In this document: positions 32,672-45,230 of the stretch, piece by piece
Layout of the letters: each line of letters opens with the position of its first letter
Position numbering within the stretch: position 1 is the first letter of the stretch
NCBI GenBank assembly: GCA_963573305.1
Contig: OY754337.1
Coordinates: forward strand, 47,691,164-47,755,163
Direction: 5' to 3'
DNA length: 64,000 nt
Origin: Pyrrhosoma nymphula
Taxonomy: Eukaryota > Arthropoda > Insecta > Odonata > Coenagrionidae
Notes under the pieces: generated by a model
Told to the model about the DNA's origin: nothing
The model's input: the letters and a program-made list of their open reading frames with translations, nothing else
Database searches by the model: none
Translations under genes and position numbers: made by a program

Positions 32672-33868
32672 ATCTACATCTACATCTACATATTACCCCG
32701 CAAGCCGCCTCAATAGGCGTGTGGCGGGGGGTGTTAGGACACCAGCCGCTTAAAGATAAAAAGGAAACGCTCTAATGAAATTACGCCTAGCATTTATTGA
32801 AGTCCCTTATTGTTCGGGGGAAAAACGAATTCCCATACCTATCCGTTCGGCAAAATATCTCTCTTAATTTATCGTTTCTATCGGACCTGGAAATATAGTG
32901 GGGTTCTAATATGATGTTCTCCGTGTCGCTCTGAAAGATATCTATTCTCAATTGTTCAAGCAATCTAAGCCTAGCGCGCAGCCTCCGAGTCTCTAGCGGT
33001 TCCCAGCCTAATTCGTTTAACATCTGTGTAACGCTGTCAGTACGCCCGTAGCTGTTTTTGACGAATCGCGCAGCTTTCCTTTGTATTTTATTAAGTTCCC
33101 GGACTAAGTCTTTCTGCACCGGATCCCATATGCTCGCTGCATATTCAAGGTGTGGCCGGACGAGTGCGAAATAGCACCTCTCTTTTACTTTTTCATCCGA
33201 AAATCTTCCCACAATACGCTTGACGAATCCTAGCTTCTTCAGAGCTCTGCCACAAATATTTCTTATATGTGTTCCCCACGATAGGTTTGAGGTTATCGTA
33301 ACTCCCAGATACTTAACTTCATCTGTCGCCTTTATGTTAACACCATCCACAGCATATACATGGGAATAGTTGGACGACTTCCGCAAGAAATGTACCGCCG
33401 TGCATTTGCTCAGATTAAGTTCGAGTCCCCACTCTTGGCTCCACACATGAACGTTGTTTAAATCCGATGATAGAGTTTCAAAGTCAGAGTGATCACTAAT
33501 TTCACGATAGATGACAGCGTCGTCGGCGAATAGACGTATTTTACTGCTAATTCGAGAGCATAGATCATTTATGTATATAATGAACAAAAGGGGTCCGATC
33601 ACGCTTCCTTGCGGGACACCTGATGTCACTTTAACGACATCAGAGCTAATTCCGTCAAGAACTACCTTTTGCTTACGATCACTCAGAAAGTCGCGTATCC
33701 AGTTTACTACTGTTTCGTTTAGGCCGCATGACTGTAATTTGTATAAAAGTTTGTTATGAGGTACCGTGTCGAAAGCTTTCTTAAAATCTAGAAATAATGC
33801 GTCAACTTGTCTTTTCGATTCGCCAGATTTGAGAACGTCATGAAGAAAGAGCGCGAGTTGTGGTTATG
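32672..33868 (-). mobile_element. 5'-truncated LINE (CR1/Jockey-like), GATGTA-tailed
   Basis: It contains the reverse transcriptase frame 32787-33863, a short 3' UTR, the conserved 3' hairpin (CCGCCACACGCC..GGCGGCTTGCGGGG) and the tail GTAGATGTAGATGTAGATG at 32672-32690. The 5' end, the endonuclease domain and early RT motifs are missing, the usual result of incomplete target-primed reverse transcription. This copy ties the many short GATGTA-tailed fragments of the window to a LINE. Confidence 0.85.
32787..33863 (-). CDS. LINE reverse transcriptase, partial (about 358 aa)
   Basis: An RNA-directed DNA polymerase fragment that would copy LINE RNA at a nicked target. Motifs in order from the open 5' end: LFLDFKKAFDTVPH (RT motif A, with the first catalytic Asp), ETVVNWIRDFLSDRKQ, TSGVPQGSVIGPLLFIIYIN (motif B region), then IRLFADDAVIYRE (motif C, FADD catalytic pair), VKYLGVTITSNLSWGTHI, LVRPHLEYAASIWDP and RKAARFVKNSYGRTDSV. 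The frame is open for the whole length with no stop, so the copy is young. The upstream stop at 33864-33866 marks the truncation. Clade (CR1, L2, Rex1 or Jockey group) is not resolved by eye. Confidence 0.9.
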   Translation of the reverse strand, partial: PQLALFLHDVLKSGESKRQVDALFLDFKKAFDTVPHNKLLYKLQSCGLNETVVNWIRDFLSDRKQKVVLDGISSDVVKVTSGVPQGSVIGPLLFIIYINDLCSRISSKIRLFADDAVIYREISDHSDFETLSSDLNNVHVWSQEWGLELNLSKCTAVHFLRKSSNYSHVYAVDGVNIKATDEVKYLGVTITSNLSWGTHIRNICGRALKKLGFVKRIVGRFSDEKVKERCYFALVRPHLEYAASIWDPVQKDLVRELNKIQRKAARFVKNSYGRTDSVTQMLNELGWEPLETRRLRARLRLLEQLRIDIFQSDTENIILEPHYISRSDRNDKLREIFCRTDRYGNSFFPRTIRDFNKC

Positions 33869-36205
33869 AAGACACGACGAGGGTAAATGAAAATGAGACT
33901 AAAAATTGAAAAGAAGGGAAAAATATCCATTTAAATGGTGTAATGTCCATTCGGACCCGACTATTTCGTATCCGATACCTCGTACACGGACAATCAGTAC
34001 CAGAGGCAACTCGTATTCAGACTACACGAATGTAACTTTCAGTGAACGGTTATTTCGTCCCCGGAAGTTTGCTCGAAAGGTAGGAATCGATAGAAGAAGA
34101 GTCAAATAAACACTCATAGACGACATCACAACGAAATATTTCCACGAACAATTGGCAATTACTGATGAACTACAAATCGTAGAAGTGTAAAATGAACAGC
34201 GTTCGGCGTGAAATCGTGATATACCTCAGAGCACAATAGTTCAACAAAGTAATGCTAGGGGGGCGTCCTTCCGCCAGCCAGCGGGTCACTCTGGGATAGA
34301 CCACTGGTATTTTATGCGCACGAATTGACGTGAAATCCAATTCTACACGGCATACATAAATGGCTTAAGTTATTCAACCCCCGCAGTGCCTCACAAATGT
34401 GACTGCGAAAGGAATGTTTTCCTTACGGCTATTTATCGCAAAAACAGTAAAGTCGACCATTTATATTTAATTATTCAGTCTCAATCCAATTATGCACGAG
34501 ATAGCTTTTTTTATTTTTCCACTCTTCAATTTCTGGGTGGGATGTTGTTTCATTTAAAGTTTTGTGAATCTGTAATTTTGAATCAATATTTTGATGTCAG
34601 CATGACTTAAGTCGAACAAATGGCCCCCGTAACGCATGAGCACAGTATCTATCTCGCTGAATAGAATGGTGGTTAGAAGTCGGATTGAATGATTAGTCCT
34701 TTCCAAGTACATTACCTAATTTAACATAAAATTATATTTAATAAAATAGCTAATAATAGTACGGTGTCATGCTCGAGGACTAGTGCATTCCTGGTCCAGA
34801 ATCCCCTCCTACCATACACCCTTCTGGACACTTGTAGGAAAGCGTGTACACGTAGACGAGCCCTTACTTCCGAAGGCCTCCTAAGAAACATATTTCCTTG
34901 TGATCCTACAATTTTCACCATTTCTACAATTTTTAATTATTAGCGGCTCCTTTTCACAACCAGCCTTCTTATTACAATTTAATTCCAAAGGAAATGCTTG
35001 AATTAACAAAGGATATTAACTTGTAGTTAATCCTGTCAGTAAAATAGTCTATGAATAATCAACAACTAATTACTGCACACTAGGGAAAACTGATAGAAGA
35101 TCCTCAGCAACACAGGTCAGATTCTTAGGCAAAAGGCATCGAGTCGTAACTACATGATAAAATGCTCATAATCCCCTTTCCCTTTCGCGGCAATGAGGAA
35201 CTACATTAACGGGACTAATATGTATTTAGCCCATTTTCCGTAAGTGGGGCTTTTAAGCCCAGCCATATTAATGCCATTTTTTTCTCGGTGAGTGGAATTC
35301 GATATAATAAATGAAATCTTAGAGGTGAACACACAACAAACAGCTATGGGAAAACACTATTTAAAAAATTAAATTATGCACAAAAACGGGCGTTATCATT
35401 AGGAAATTAAGGTAGCAACAACAAAAGCGAAAGTATTAACGGTGAGATATTAATTTTAATGTCACGTAAGGAAAATATTAGGGTGAAAATTCGATCGACC
35501 TTTCACACAGTTAAAACAACAAAAAATGGAATTCACTATTGTTATAATCAAGGTGGTGTCATTATAAATATATTTCGTAATAAAGGTTCCTTCATTAAGC
35601 GACATAAAATTTCGAAACCATGACAGACCCACGTAAATGTGGGTAAGTAGTAGATTATGTGAATAGTAGAAGTCACATTAAACTTAAATGAGCAAAAAAA
35701 TGTCTAGCTGTTGACCTACGATTAATAGTGATTCCTAATGCAAGTACCTATCTGTTATAAATAGGGTACAGTCACTAATAAAATAAAATATTATCGTTGA
35801 GCTAATTAAATTAAATGAGGTAATTAAATTACCTTAACGGTATTTTACATGTACTTCGAATCTTAGTGGCATACTTTTATATAAGGAGAGCATTACACAT
35901 CGAGGTCATCACACATTGATACACGTATATTATCCCTTCATACCGACACCTGAGATATCCAACTTTCCCAGGAGCGAAAATCAACCCGACGCTGGCACGG
36001 CGAAACGGCCGGGAAACGCGGAAGGACAAGAACCACTGGAGCAAAGCTACGTACGCACACACGAATATCTTGGAGACAAAGCGACGCATGGCTACACAGC
36101 GGAAAACAAAAACCACTCGAAAAAGGACAGTCACGCTGCGACATCCGCGACGGAAGCGGCATCTGAGGGAGCGACAAAGAAACAGACGGACACTTAATTC
36201 CCCGT
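33869..36205. other. Unassigned DNA
   Basis: AT-rich and unrecognised to about 35880. 35950-36195 is CpG-rich and gives antisense open frames, but none looks like a known protein. Confidence 0.35.
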
Positions 36206-36211
36206 TCGCAC

Positions 36212-36532
36212 TATATAGGGCGTTCTACGTTTAGCTGACAGCATGAGCACTACGCGGGGATTCGTTTCCTGTGGAAATATCCATAAGGCTGGGGGTGCGA
36301 TGTTACCAACAGCAGCAGGAAAGTTAACGCAACTCTGTGCAGTATACTAACAGCACATCTAGGAGTCTTCCAAATTGCAAATATTATTCCCCGAAGGAAC
36401 TTGCTTAAATTTAGCGCGGTGACCGCAATGGCTGGATACGTCACATAAAGGTTGTCAAACAGACCGTACGTTTGACAACACCGTTTTTCCATACAGCCCA
36501 TAATGTCGACTGATTGAGGAACGCTCTATACT
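36212..36532. mobile_element. TIR element (MITE), GCGTTC-ended family, copy 2
   Basis: Terminal repeats TATAGGGCGTTCTACG at the left and GGAACGCTCTATA at the right. Further in, AGCTGACAGCATGA is inverted as CATAATGTCGACTG. The body shares ATATCCATAAGG.TGGGGGTGC, AGTCTTCCAAAT, CTTAAATTTAGCGCGGTG with copies at 20358 and 50495. It is non-coding. Confidence 0.7.
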
Positions 36533-36712
36533 AACATATCGTGCGTACTACCCTGAACTATAGACGCCGTGTTAACGCGGTTTAGTAACCATAGTTCTAG
36601 GACTTCATCATACTACTAACTTACAATAATTATGCGCTGTTGTCGCGGGCGAAGACAGAAAAAATGAAGCGCGATAATTCGATCAGGCATGCAAAATGGA
36701 AAGGGTTTAGAG

Positions 36713-37131
36713 CAGGGGTCTCCAAAGTACGACCCGCGGGCCACATGTGGCCCGCAAGATGATTTTATCCGGCCCGCAGAAGAATTATGCGGAAATTCGC
36801 CGCATAATATTTGCTTGGATTATCGCTACTTGTAAGTAATTAGCGTTTCAAATTTAAATCTCAGTTAAATAAGATTTTACAAGCACAAACACAGTAAAAT
36901 TATCAAATCAATTGTTTTGTGATGAAAATATGAGAATTTTCTGGTAGTGTTCGTCATCATCAATATGCGATGATTTAATTTTACATACTCTGTAATTAGT
37001 TTTTAAAAATTTCTGATTTCGATAAAACTCATATCTTCTGAGTTTTCTATTTATATTTTTTTACTGCGGCCCGCTTAAAAGTGTTCAAGTACGCATAGTG
37101 GCCCTCGTTACGATAAGTTTGGAGACCCCTG
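36713..37131. mobile_element. hAT-type MITE, 419 bp, intact ends
   Basis: Termini CAGGGGTCTCCAAA and TTTGGAGACCCCTG are perfect inverted repeats, followed by GCCCGCGGGCC/GGCCC-type subterminal blocks at both ends. An exact 8-bp duplication GTTTAGAG lies at 36705-36712 and 37132-37139. TIR sequence and 8-bp target duplication are the hAT superfamily signature. No transposase; mobilised in trans. Confidence 0.9.
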
Positions 37132-37139
37132 GTTTAGAG

Positions 37140-40100
37140 TGATATTTAGATGAATAAGCAAAGAGTAGTGTTTATGCTTTTCAAAACCATCTCAAAGGTG
37201 TCAATAGATGCTTCCCAACTGCTATAAAGCACTGCTCACTTCGTTATACAACAGCACAGCTGATTTTCATTCATTTCAGACCTTGCGCACTTGGCAGTGA
37301 ACTTCAAAACAGAGCGGGAACTGAGGGTGCTTCCGATTTGCGCCGATAAACGGCGATCGCCCCGCCGCGCCGTGGTGCTTTTCATTTAACGGAATATCCG
37401 GCTATCACCGGCTGTCGGTAACACGGTCGTAGAATTAACTAACTAGGACGTAGGGTCGGTAACTATCTTCTCCGAGGCGAGCAGAACAAATGAAAAGCAA
37501 ATTGCGCATGTGTCTACAGCTATATTGTATGGCTTATGTGCACGCGAGACGGACTGCACATGCGTGAACAGCCGCTATTAGCTGTTTCATTTCATTATGC
37601 CACCTGAAAATCGCCAACCGCTAACGTCAGTAGCCGGCTATCGTCATACTGTCAATAGCACCCTGAATTGAGATGCTCCAGGCAATAAAAGATCTTACAT
37701 AATCGCATCCATGTGTACAATCTATGGTTTCACGCTTCACTTTGCGGAAGTATTTAGAATCCATACAAAATAATTTACTTCGTATTTTTTTCCACAGAAT
37801 TAAAAAAAAGAATAGAAACTGTGAAAAAATACAAAGTACATTATTTAGAATGGCATCCATAAGTGTTAGTTTAGTGTCGATTTTCAGTACGAAGTCAAAC
37901 GTGGATACTGTACATTTTTTAATTATTCTGGCAAAAAGCTAATATTTTAAACATTTTGAACGAATTCTATAACTAGACACAAAACATTCGTCCGTGACTA
38001 TCGTGAACCTACAGAATGCGTACCTACCTACCTACAGACATATTACAGAACATATCTCCTGCCCACGTTGTTCCATTCATCGTCGTTCGTGTTCGCTAAT
38101 GTGAGCAGATTTGTTCCGATCGGCACTTGCTTCGACACATCGGATGAAAACTTTCAAAACGTTACAGAGATGCGGTAATTCTGGTTTCCCAAGAAATTAG
38201 CTGCACGATTTTCGCTTGTTCGTCGCGACTTAAGGAGGGCAGCAGAAAGTTACGACGGTGTGGTGCGAATGTTTATTACAGGTTAGGTTACATTGGTACG
38301 TAGGATTGTTATCTATCAAGTCATAAAGACCCTTTAACACGATGCTTCAGTGGCGAAAGTCAAACTGACTCTATTGTTCAGTATGCTTAAAACTGTATCG
38401 TGTGAAGGATGCTATCGTATCTGAAGTAAGAATAGCATTCGATTATGAGTACTGAAAACAAAACTAAGTACGGTACATATTTTGATCCTATTCATGGATC
38501 GAATGACCAATCACAGGCAAGCACGCTAGCGAGTGTGTTTCGAGAGAACACAGGTGGTGGAGATGGAATCTACAAAAATAATCTTCGGAGGGATTGTTGG
38601 AGCTGCAATCGATGAAATGTGCTCTTGAGACTTGCAGAACTGGTTCACAGGAACTTGTTTGGAATATTCTGAAAAAATATAGTACGTTTCCAAAAACAAC
38701 ATGGCGCAGTTTGCTTCGGTTGCGTAGTTCAGCAAACGCCGTGGAAGCGCCACTGCGCACGGAAATTAGAATCGTATAAACACAAGCTCAAACGCATAAA
38801 ATGCGATTTTAGTTCCGAATTGGGTTCCGAGTTTTCGGCGCTGATTCCTGCATTGGTTTCAGTTCTAGTGCAAAATAATATTAAACTCACCGCCGAAACT
38901 AGCCGATGGTCTGAGGGCCGCCGCTCTCAGCCGGGCTGCAAGACGTGACTCGCCTCTCTCACCGCCCAGGATGGTCGCCAGCGAGACATAACCACCGCCG
39001 AACCGGGAATCGAAGCTGGGAGACGGACGAAGTCGAGACATCGGCGATAAACCGGACAGTCGCGGGAGAGAACGCGAACGACGTCTCCTCGACGTCGACG
39101 TCAGTGATCCTCCGCTTCAACACAATGAAGAGCGCATCTCGTCCGTCCTTTCCTTGCCGAGGAGAAACGCGAATATTCTAATTATAAGCACTTACGCGCA
39201 AGAGCCGCACCTTGCGTAATTTTTCCCCACGCACGAGCCATTGCGCATCGAACACCTAGCTGACATACAGCTAACGCCCAAACGTCGCCCCCGCACGATT
39301 CCCGGAGAGAAGCTCAATCTTCAAGGATTCACGCAGTTATCGGATTCCCACCATGAAACTGACCTCTGGTTTAGAACGCTCCAACTCCTTAGGTTGCAGG
39401 CGGGGGTGTCCATTTGCATCGGAATAAATGGATACATACACAAACTCACAGTCCCATTAAATAAAAATCAAAAGCAAAAAATGCAGTGATATACTTCGGT
39501 TTGGTTCCATCTTCAGTTTTGTTCCCTAATAAATTCGAAGACATCAAAAACAGGATGAAAGATAAGCCTGGAAACGCATAAATACATTAAGATACTCATC
39601 ACACCGTTCCCTTTTGGTGTAGGCGCAGTCAAAAAAGGACAATTACCGGTGATAGGCCTGCAAAACTTGTTCTGTTTCAATGATTTCATCCACGGACTCC
39701 TCTATCCCCGGACACCTCTTTTGATTCAGTTATACTCATGTATTCCATAATACATGCCCTCCTGTCCTTAAGACTCCTAATATTCCCTCTCTCGAGGGTA
39801 TAATTCCTCCATATTCACCCATGACATTTTCCGTCAATCCCTTCCACTCACAATACCCACTCTATCATAAATCTGGCTTACTATTCGACTCTCATCCAAT
39901 CTCTCGGCATAGCCAAACCAACGAAGATACAGCTATCTAAGAAGTTTAACCGGTAATTGAGGAAGCATATATAGTAAGAAAATATATCCCAATCAAACAA
40001 GGTTACGTTTCGTAATTTCGAAAGTTCGTATGTTGAGTGGTTCAGAAGGTGAGGTACCACCTTACTAAGAATACCCAATCTCTCCGAACCTTATCAATTT

Positions 40101-41055
40101 AGTTCTAAATCGAAGGGAATAGGTTATACCTGTGCCATCTCACCGAGCAGTGCCAAGTTTCTCTGAAACACACAAAGAGCTTCAGCCAATTTTTAAGTTG
40201 CTCGGACTAAAAACGCAACGAAAAAAAAATCACCCGGTGGAAGGAGGACAGCCTTGCATTAAATTGGATGATCTGCTCGTTTTTAATAAGATAATAAGCC
40301 GTTTAACTCTAATCGCAGGGCAGAATTAGCCTTTCGATGAGTTTTGGAAGGTCCATGCTATTCACTACCATCCCAAATTGTTAAGTTTGAATCATTAACG
40401 ACCACAGTTGACCCAGCATTGGCACAGCAAATAACAGACGATAACGAAAAAACTTAAATTATCTCGGTCCGCCAATCTTTAAAGGACTTCATCGTGACTG
40501 GAAAAACAAAAATAACGACAGCTCATTCACATTATTAATGGAGTATGATTCAAAGATGGACGAAAATCCGACACTAATCCTACTCATTCATCACCTAGCG
40601 GGGAGGAGACAAGTAAATATTGTGAAACTGCACCATTCACCCTCTCAACGCGATGGCCAAGGACGATTACCAACCAAATCACTACTGCCCTTCACCATCT
40701 ACAGGGACGAGGTTGAAGGGACAAGGTCAGGATGCCAAGCATCCTTGTGTCCTTTCAAAGCCACCCCACCACACATTTGTGCCACGACCACATAGACGGA
40801 AAGAGAAGACGAAGAAAATCACTGCAACGCCCATCCGAGAGGATTCCACAGTTCAGCGTGGGATGAAAGTAGAGGGCAGTATCAGGCGGAGGCGATAGAA
40901 TTGTAAAACCGTGGTATACAACAATGGCACGCTTGAAGAAGTACCTGGCATGAGCGTCGGGTTGCGGCACCCGAATCTGCCAAGATCTTCCTATCTCTCG
41001 ATCGTACTCCATCTTCCATTCGATTGAACAAAATACGTGAGTCTTACTCAAGAGA
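37140..41055. other. Unassigned DNA with one CpG-rich segment
   Basis: No repeat family or exon identified apart from the CpG-rich block at 38880-39330. A weak open-frame pair around 38490-38780 on both strands is not convincing. Confidence 0.35.
38880..39330. other. CpG-rich segment
   Basis: About 450 bp with dense CpG (CGACGTCGACGTC, CGCGGGAGAGAACGCGAACG) in AT-rich surroundings. It could be a promoter or first-exon region or a young CpG-rich transposon. No splice donor or start codon can be defended. Confidence 0.35.
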
Positions 41056-41061
41056 GCAATT

Positions 41062-41308
41062 TACAAGTAAATTTAAATGGAAGATTAATACAAACTGTCA
41101 ATGAAAGCAAAGGAATTTGGACTCCTATGTATTAATTTCAATCATCCAGGTAACCATTGACAGGGAGAGTTTAACTCTCGTAAACACGTGCGTGTATACG
41201 AGGTTTGAATTCTCCCTGTCGTTGGTCACCTGGATGATCGAAATTCATGCATAGGAGTCAAAATTCCTTTGCTTTCATTGAAAATTTGGATTAATCTTTA
41301 GTTTAAAG
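41062..41308. repeat. Long inverted repeat (foldback), other family
   Basis: Arms about 41075-41180 and 41190-41300 match inverted: AAAGATTAAT, TCAATGAAAGCAAAGGAATT, GACTCCTATG, CATCCAGGT.ACCA, GACAGGGAGA. No GAAAC core or TTCCACAAAGTT tail is present, so it is not the hammerhead family. It fits a MITE with long TIRs; no clear duplication was found. Confidence 0.7.
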
Positions 41309-41688
41309 GTGTGTGTATATCGACCCAGCTATTAGGATACACCTATCCATCAATAATGCACTCTACTAGCTCACATCTATCATTGCTGAGAGCCAAGATT
41401 ATAGCGAAACCACAATACTATTTACATATTGCTCTGGAGATAATGGATAAAGTCAGAAGATGCACATGCTGTGTCAGCATTTTGATGAGCCAAGCCATGA
41501 CCTCTTCAACTATGTCCCTGCGATGTAGCCGTCAGGCCTAAAACAACGTTGAAAACTCGGACAGATTTACCTCCGTGTAGCCAGAAAGCATTTCTCTCAG
41601 CAAAATACTTTTGATATTGAGGCAGTATTCCGCGGAGGCACTGGCAAATGCCCTAGAAATTTTATATTTGCCTAATCATGAAATATAA

Positions 41689-41899
41689 CAAAACGAACAA
41701 TGTCAGGGGTAACTTTGTGAAATTTCTCCATGATGGAAAAAGAACAAACTTTGCGAATTTCACTTGTAAGTTTTTTTTATTCACGACCCAGGTTTCGACA
41801 GTTGATATCATCTTCACTAGAAGATGACATAAAACTGTCGAAACTCGAGTCGTGAATAAAAAACTTACAAGTGAAATTTGCAAAGTTTATTCTTTTTCT
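41689..41899 (-). mobile_element. Hammerhead-bearing foldback element G
   Basis: Arms 41733-41800 and 41825-41899 are inverted copies (AAAGAACAAACTTTGC, TTCACTTGTAAG, TATTCACGAC). The minus-strand tail TTTCACAAAGTTACCCCTGA is at the left. Flanks ATCATGAAATATAA (41675-41688) and ATCATGACATATAA (41900-41913) form a 14-bp duplication with one mismatch. Cores are degenerate (UAGAAGA on plus, GUGAAGA on minus) but stem II GACA/UGUC, GAAAC and GUC remain in the plus arm (GAAAC at 41840-41844). Confidence 0.75.
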
Positions 41900-41913
41900 A
41901 TCATGACATATAA

Positions 41914-44617
41914 ATTACGATAATCATGCAGAGTAACTGTAAGTTGAACTATTTGATAATAAGGATGGGAATATACGAAAACAGGCATGGGAAGCAGTAC
42001 AACTGGACTTTAATTTTTAGTTATTCCATCCACTCTTAACGCATCCTTTAACTTGTGAACTTCCACACATATGTCCGCGTCCAATGAAGCAATTGAAACC
42101 ACAGCCTCTAGGTTGCCCGCCGTTGAGTTACTAACTTTGTTGACATGCTGGTGAAGAGTAACATAAGACTCCGAAAAATAATATTAATCAGGTAAAAACC
42201 TATAATTGAGTATGAAGTGTCACGGTTCGGAAAATGAATTCTAATTAAAAATTTGTAAATGGCTTAGTTAAGACTTGAATTCCACGTTTTTAGCCAACAT
42301 TCATCTTATAATTTGATCCAGACAGGATCCAATATATCTTAAATAATATACTCACGGCCTATCATCTAAATCAGCCCAAAATGCGAAATAGGCACCCACA
42401 CCATCGAAGACAAAGCCTAAAAATCACCAGAAAACGACTTTCTAAACAGGAAGAAGGGAGATATATTTTAGTGAAACGATGGACGTCCTCCGAGGATAAT
42501 GAGTATGGCTGATGTTATGGATGGCGTGGGACGCTCTCAAGGCACAGATGATAATGAAGAAGAGCAAGCGAACGAACCAAAGGAACGTAGGAGTTGATGG
42601 GCGGCTTCCATGCCATTACGGAACTCTTGTTATGAAGACCATTATTATGATACTCGTCACTATTACCTGTCTGATTGTCGCCAGGGGTCGAATACAATGA
42701 GGTCGACTACAATGAAAGCACCAGCACATACGTTATGCTCAGGGAACTGGCAAAAATAAATGAGGAAGATGTTTTGACACCAGCTACTTGTGAGTTCTTA
42801 CGAGCGATAACAGTGTTATGCACATGCAAATATGTTACATTTTAACTCATGAAAACCTTTGTAGTCTTTTAAGTCAAGAATTGTTGGAATGAAAAAGGAA
42901 TATTTAAATTTTTTGACAATTTGAATATAGTCAATCAGTAAAAAATCATTTATTGGAGAGAAGGCCTGATTCCAATTAAATATGTGAAAGTTTTACTCGT
43001 GAAAAAAACCTAAATACCTGTTCCAAAATAGAATAATGAATTTACTTTAAATAAAATAGTTTCAGCTAATACTATCAAGATATTGAATTTTATTGAAACG
43101 TAATGCAAAAGTATTAGTGTTTTAGATGACTTAGTTTGGTTAATTTCCGCCATTTTTTACTTTGAACTCATTAAGACTCACAAGAAACATAAAAACATTA
43201 AAATATATTTCCTTGGTACTAAATAGAGAAATAAGTGTAAAAAGTGAGTCAACAAAATAATTAAAATATCGAATAAGATATGAATGCTACTGAAGCAGAG
43301 AAGACTTTTAGAAGGTAAAGTGAATACGGTATGATGGCATTATAAATTCGAGAAACAATCGTATTCAAAGCAATTGATCGATTTGAGTAAGTCAGACTTC
43401 AATGAAAAATAGATCTATTTTTCATTGAAGTATGAAAACCTAAATTTTTCAAGGTGATATGTCCTCATTTGCACGGTATCTCTGTTAAGTTTTCCAACTT
43501 TAGTAACGCAAGTGCGTACTTGACAGCACCCTTGAGACAGTCATTCCAAGGGTACATATAGGTATGCAATACCGTAGGCCAAGATTCTTTCGAAAACAGG
43601 ATATTCCACTAAGTAGCACGCTTTTCCACGTTATATATGGTCATCCGAAACATGAAAGTTAAAAACATAAACCACTTAGTACCACACCTATAAAAAATAC
43701 ATTTCTTGCATCAGCAGAAGTATCTCCGAGCAAGTGAGAAAATCAACAAAAAAAGGTCACGATGAAGTCATCGGAAAGGTGCGTGGACCTTGAATAAAAT
43801 AAATCTCCCGTGACAAATTTTTTTTTGCGAGATGAGTCACGTAGCGGCTCGAGATATTGACGGAAGCATCCGCTAGCCTCTATGTTGTAGGCACAAAGAG
43901 GCGTTCAAATAAGACGTTGTACACAATAAATGGGTAGTGAATGTTCAAACCATGTCAACAAACTGATTATTCTTCTAACGATGGATCAGTAATCCGATTC
44001 ATAGCGAAGGATAAGGCACAACGGCCTCTCAGACGTACTTCCTTGTTCAAAAATGACACTAATTAATTATTGGAAAATGAAATACATTAGGAAAAACACA
44101 CATGTGAAAATCTCCAAGTATGGCAGTAGTTGCAGGCAGGCCATACAATAGGTAGTCATAGGGAACGTGAAAATACGCATTAAATTTTAGCGGTAAAATA
44201 GTATCTCATTCCCTGGCAAGATTCATCGACTTCCGACTTCCTAATAAACGAAATATAGAGCACACCTTCAACATGAAGATGTCATGTAGTGCATATACAC
44301 TTAATTATCAATGTAATTTTTAAAAATATAAACAGGGAGTCATTAAATAAACCCAATATATATTCTATAACACTCACAATATCGATTAAAGACAAAGGCA
44401 TTAAAATACCAGAGATCTAGTTGAGAGAGAAGACTATTTCTTTTCCATGAAGTATCCTTCAAGTACTAGTTAACATAAATGAAAAGGCAACACGTAATCG
44501 GAAGGAATAAACAGCAAAATAACTATATCACGATGGTAAAAACCTGATCACGTCCATTAATGCACCCAGGCTTAGACCCTTCACAGTTCACCCTTAAAAT
44601 CCCATAAAACAATACAG
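41914..44617. other. Unassigned DNA
   Basis: AT-rich with no gene or repeat family recognised, apart from the short perfect palindrome at 43396-43431. Confidence 0.4.
43396..43431. repeat. Perfect 36-bp palindrome
   Basis: Two 18-base arms (ACTTCAATGAAAAATAGA and its inverse) meet without a spacer. It belongs to no element that I can define. Confidence 0.95.
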
Positions 44618-45230
44618 GTTAAATCTTTTGCGCAAGTTCGAAGCAGACAGTTTTCTGCCGGACGTTCAACATATATAGCTAGAGCCTACGTACTACAGTA
44701 GAAGCGATCACAGGAATAAGGATAAAGGAAATTGACTGCAGAACCGATCGATTTAAAATGTCATTTTTTCCACGTACAATAAGGGATCATAATAATTCCG
44801 ATAGATCAATCATATGAAACTCCCACCCTCAATAGGTAGAGTAGAATTTTCCCTTGTGTTTAATAACATAACATCATTACTAACACTTCACACCGATTGA
44901 TATGTCCGGCATTATTTTACTTTATTTTGTTCTCTGCATGCAGTAGCATCTCGTAACATTCATAAATTAACAGTATTAATAATATTAACCACTAGATGTG
45001 TCTATAGCATTGTTCTGCATGTTTTCATGTTTCTTTACGTATCACTCTCCCAGTTTCTGGTTGGACTGCACACTGTTCTCCTGACTGCTTTTTGGCCTGC
45101 GCCTAGCGCCAGGGGGAGCGTGCGAGGTTCTGATTTGTGCTGGGACGAGTGCTGCATGTCTGGTGTGGAATCACCCCGTGCCACACACCCTAGTGGTTGC
45201 TTGCACAGTACTTCGTAGATGTAGATGTAA
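44618..45230 (+). repeat. LINE 3' end, 5'-truncated
   Basis: It begins at AGGTTAAATCTTTTGCGCAA, corresponding to 60713 in the better copy, so only the last RT codons and the 3' UTR remain. Shared blocks include GAAGCGATCACAGGAATAA, CCACGTACAATAAGGGATC, CTCTCCCAGTTTCTGG, GGAATCACCCCGTGCCACAC and the end TAGATGTAGATG. The two copies look closely similar over the whole 600 bp apart from small indels. Confidence 0.85.

Noticed and set aside
32672..32690. CATCTA repeats as telomeric or interstitial telomere DNA
   Set aside because: They are short (three units), oriented with LINE ends and always preceded by the LINE hairpin, so they are retrotransposon tails.
41095..41285. Hammerhead core in the inverted repeat (CTGGATGATCGAAATTC)
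   Set aside because: CUGGAUGAUCGAAA lacks the correct spacing for stem II and has no GUC or stem III.
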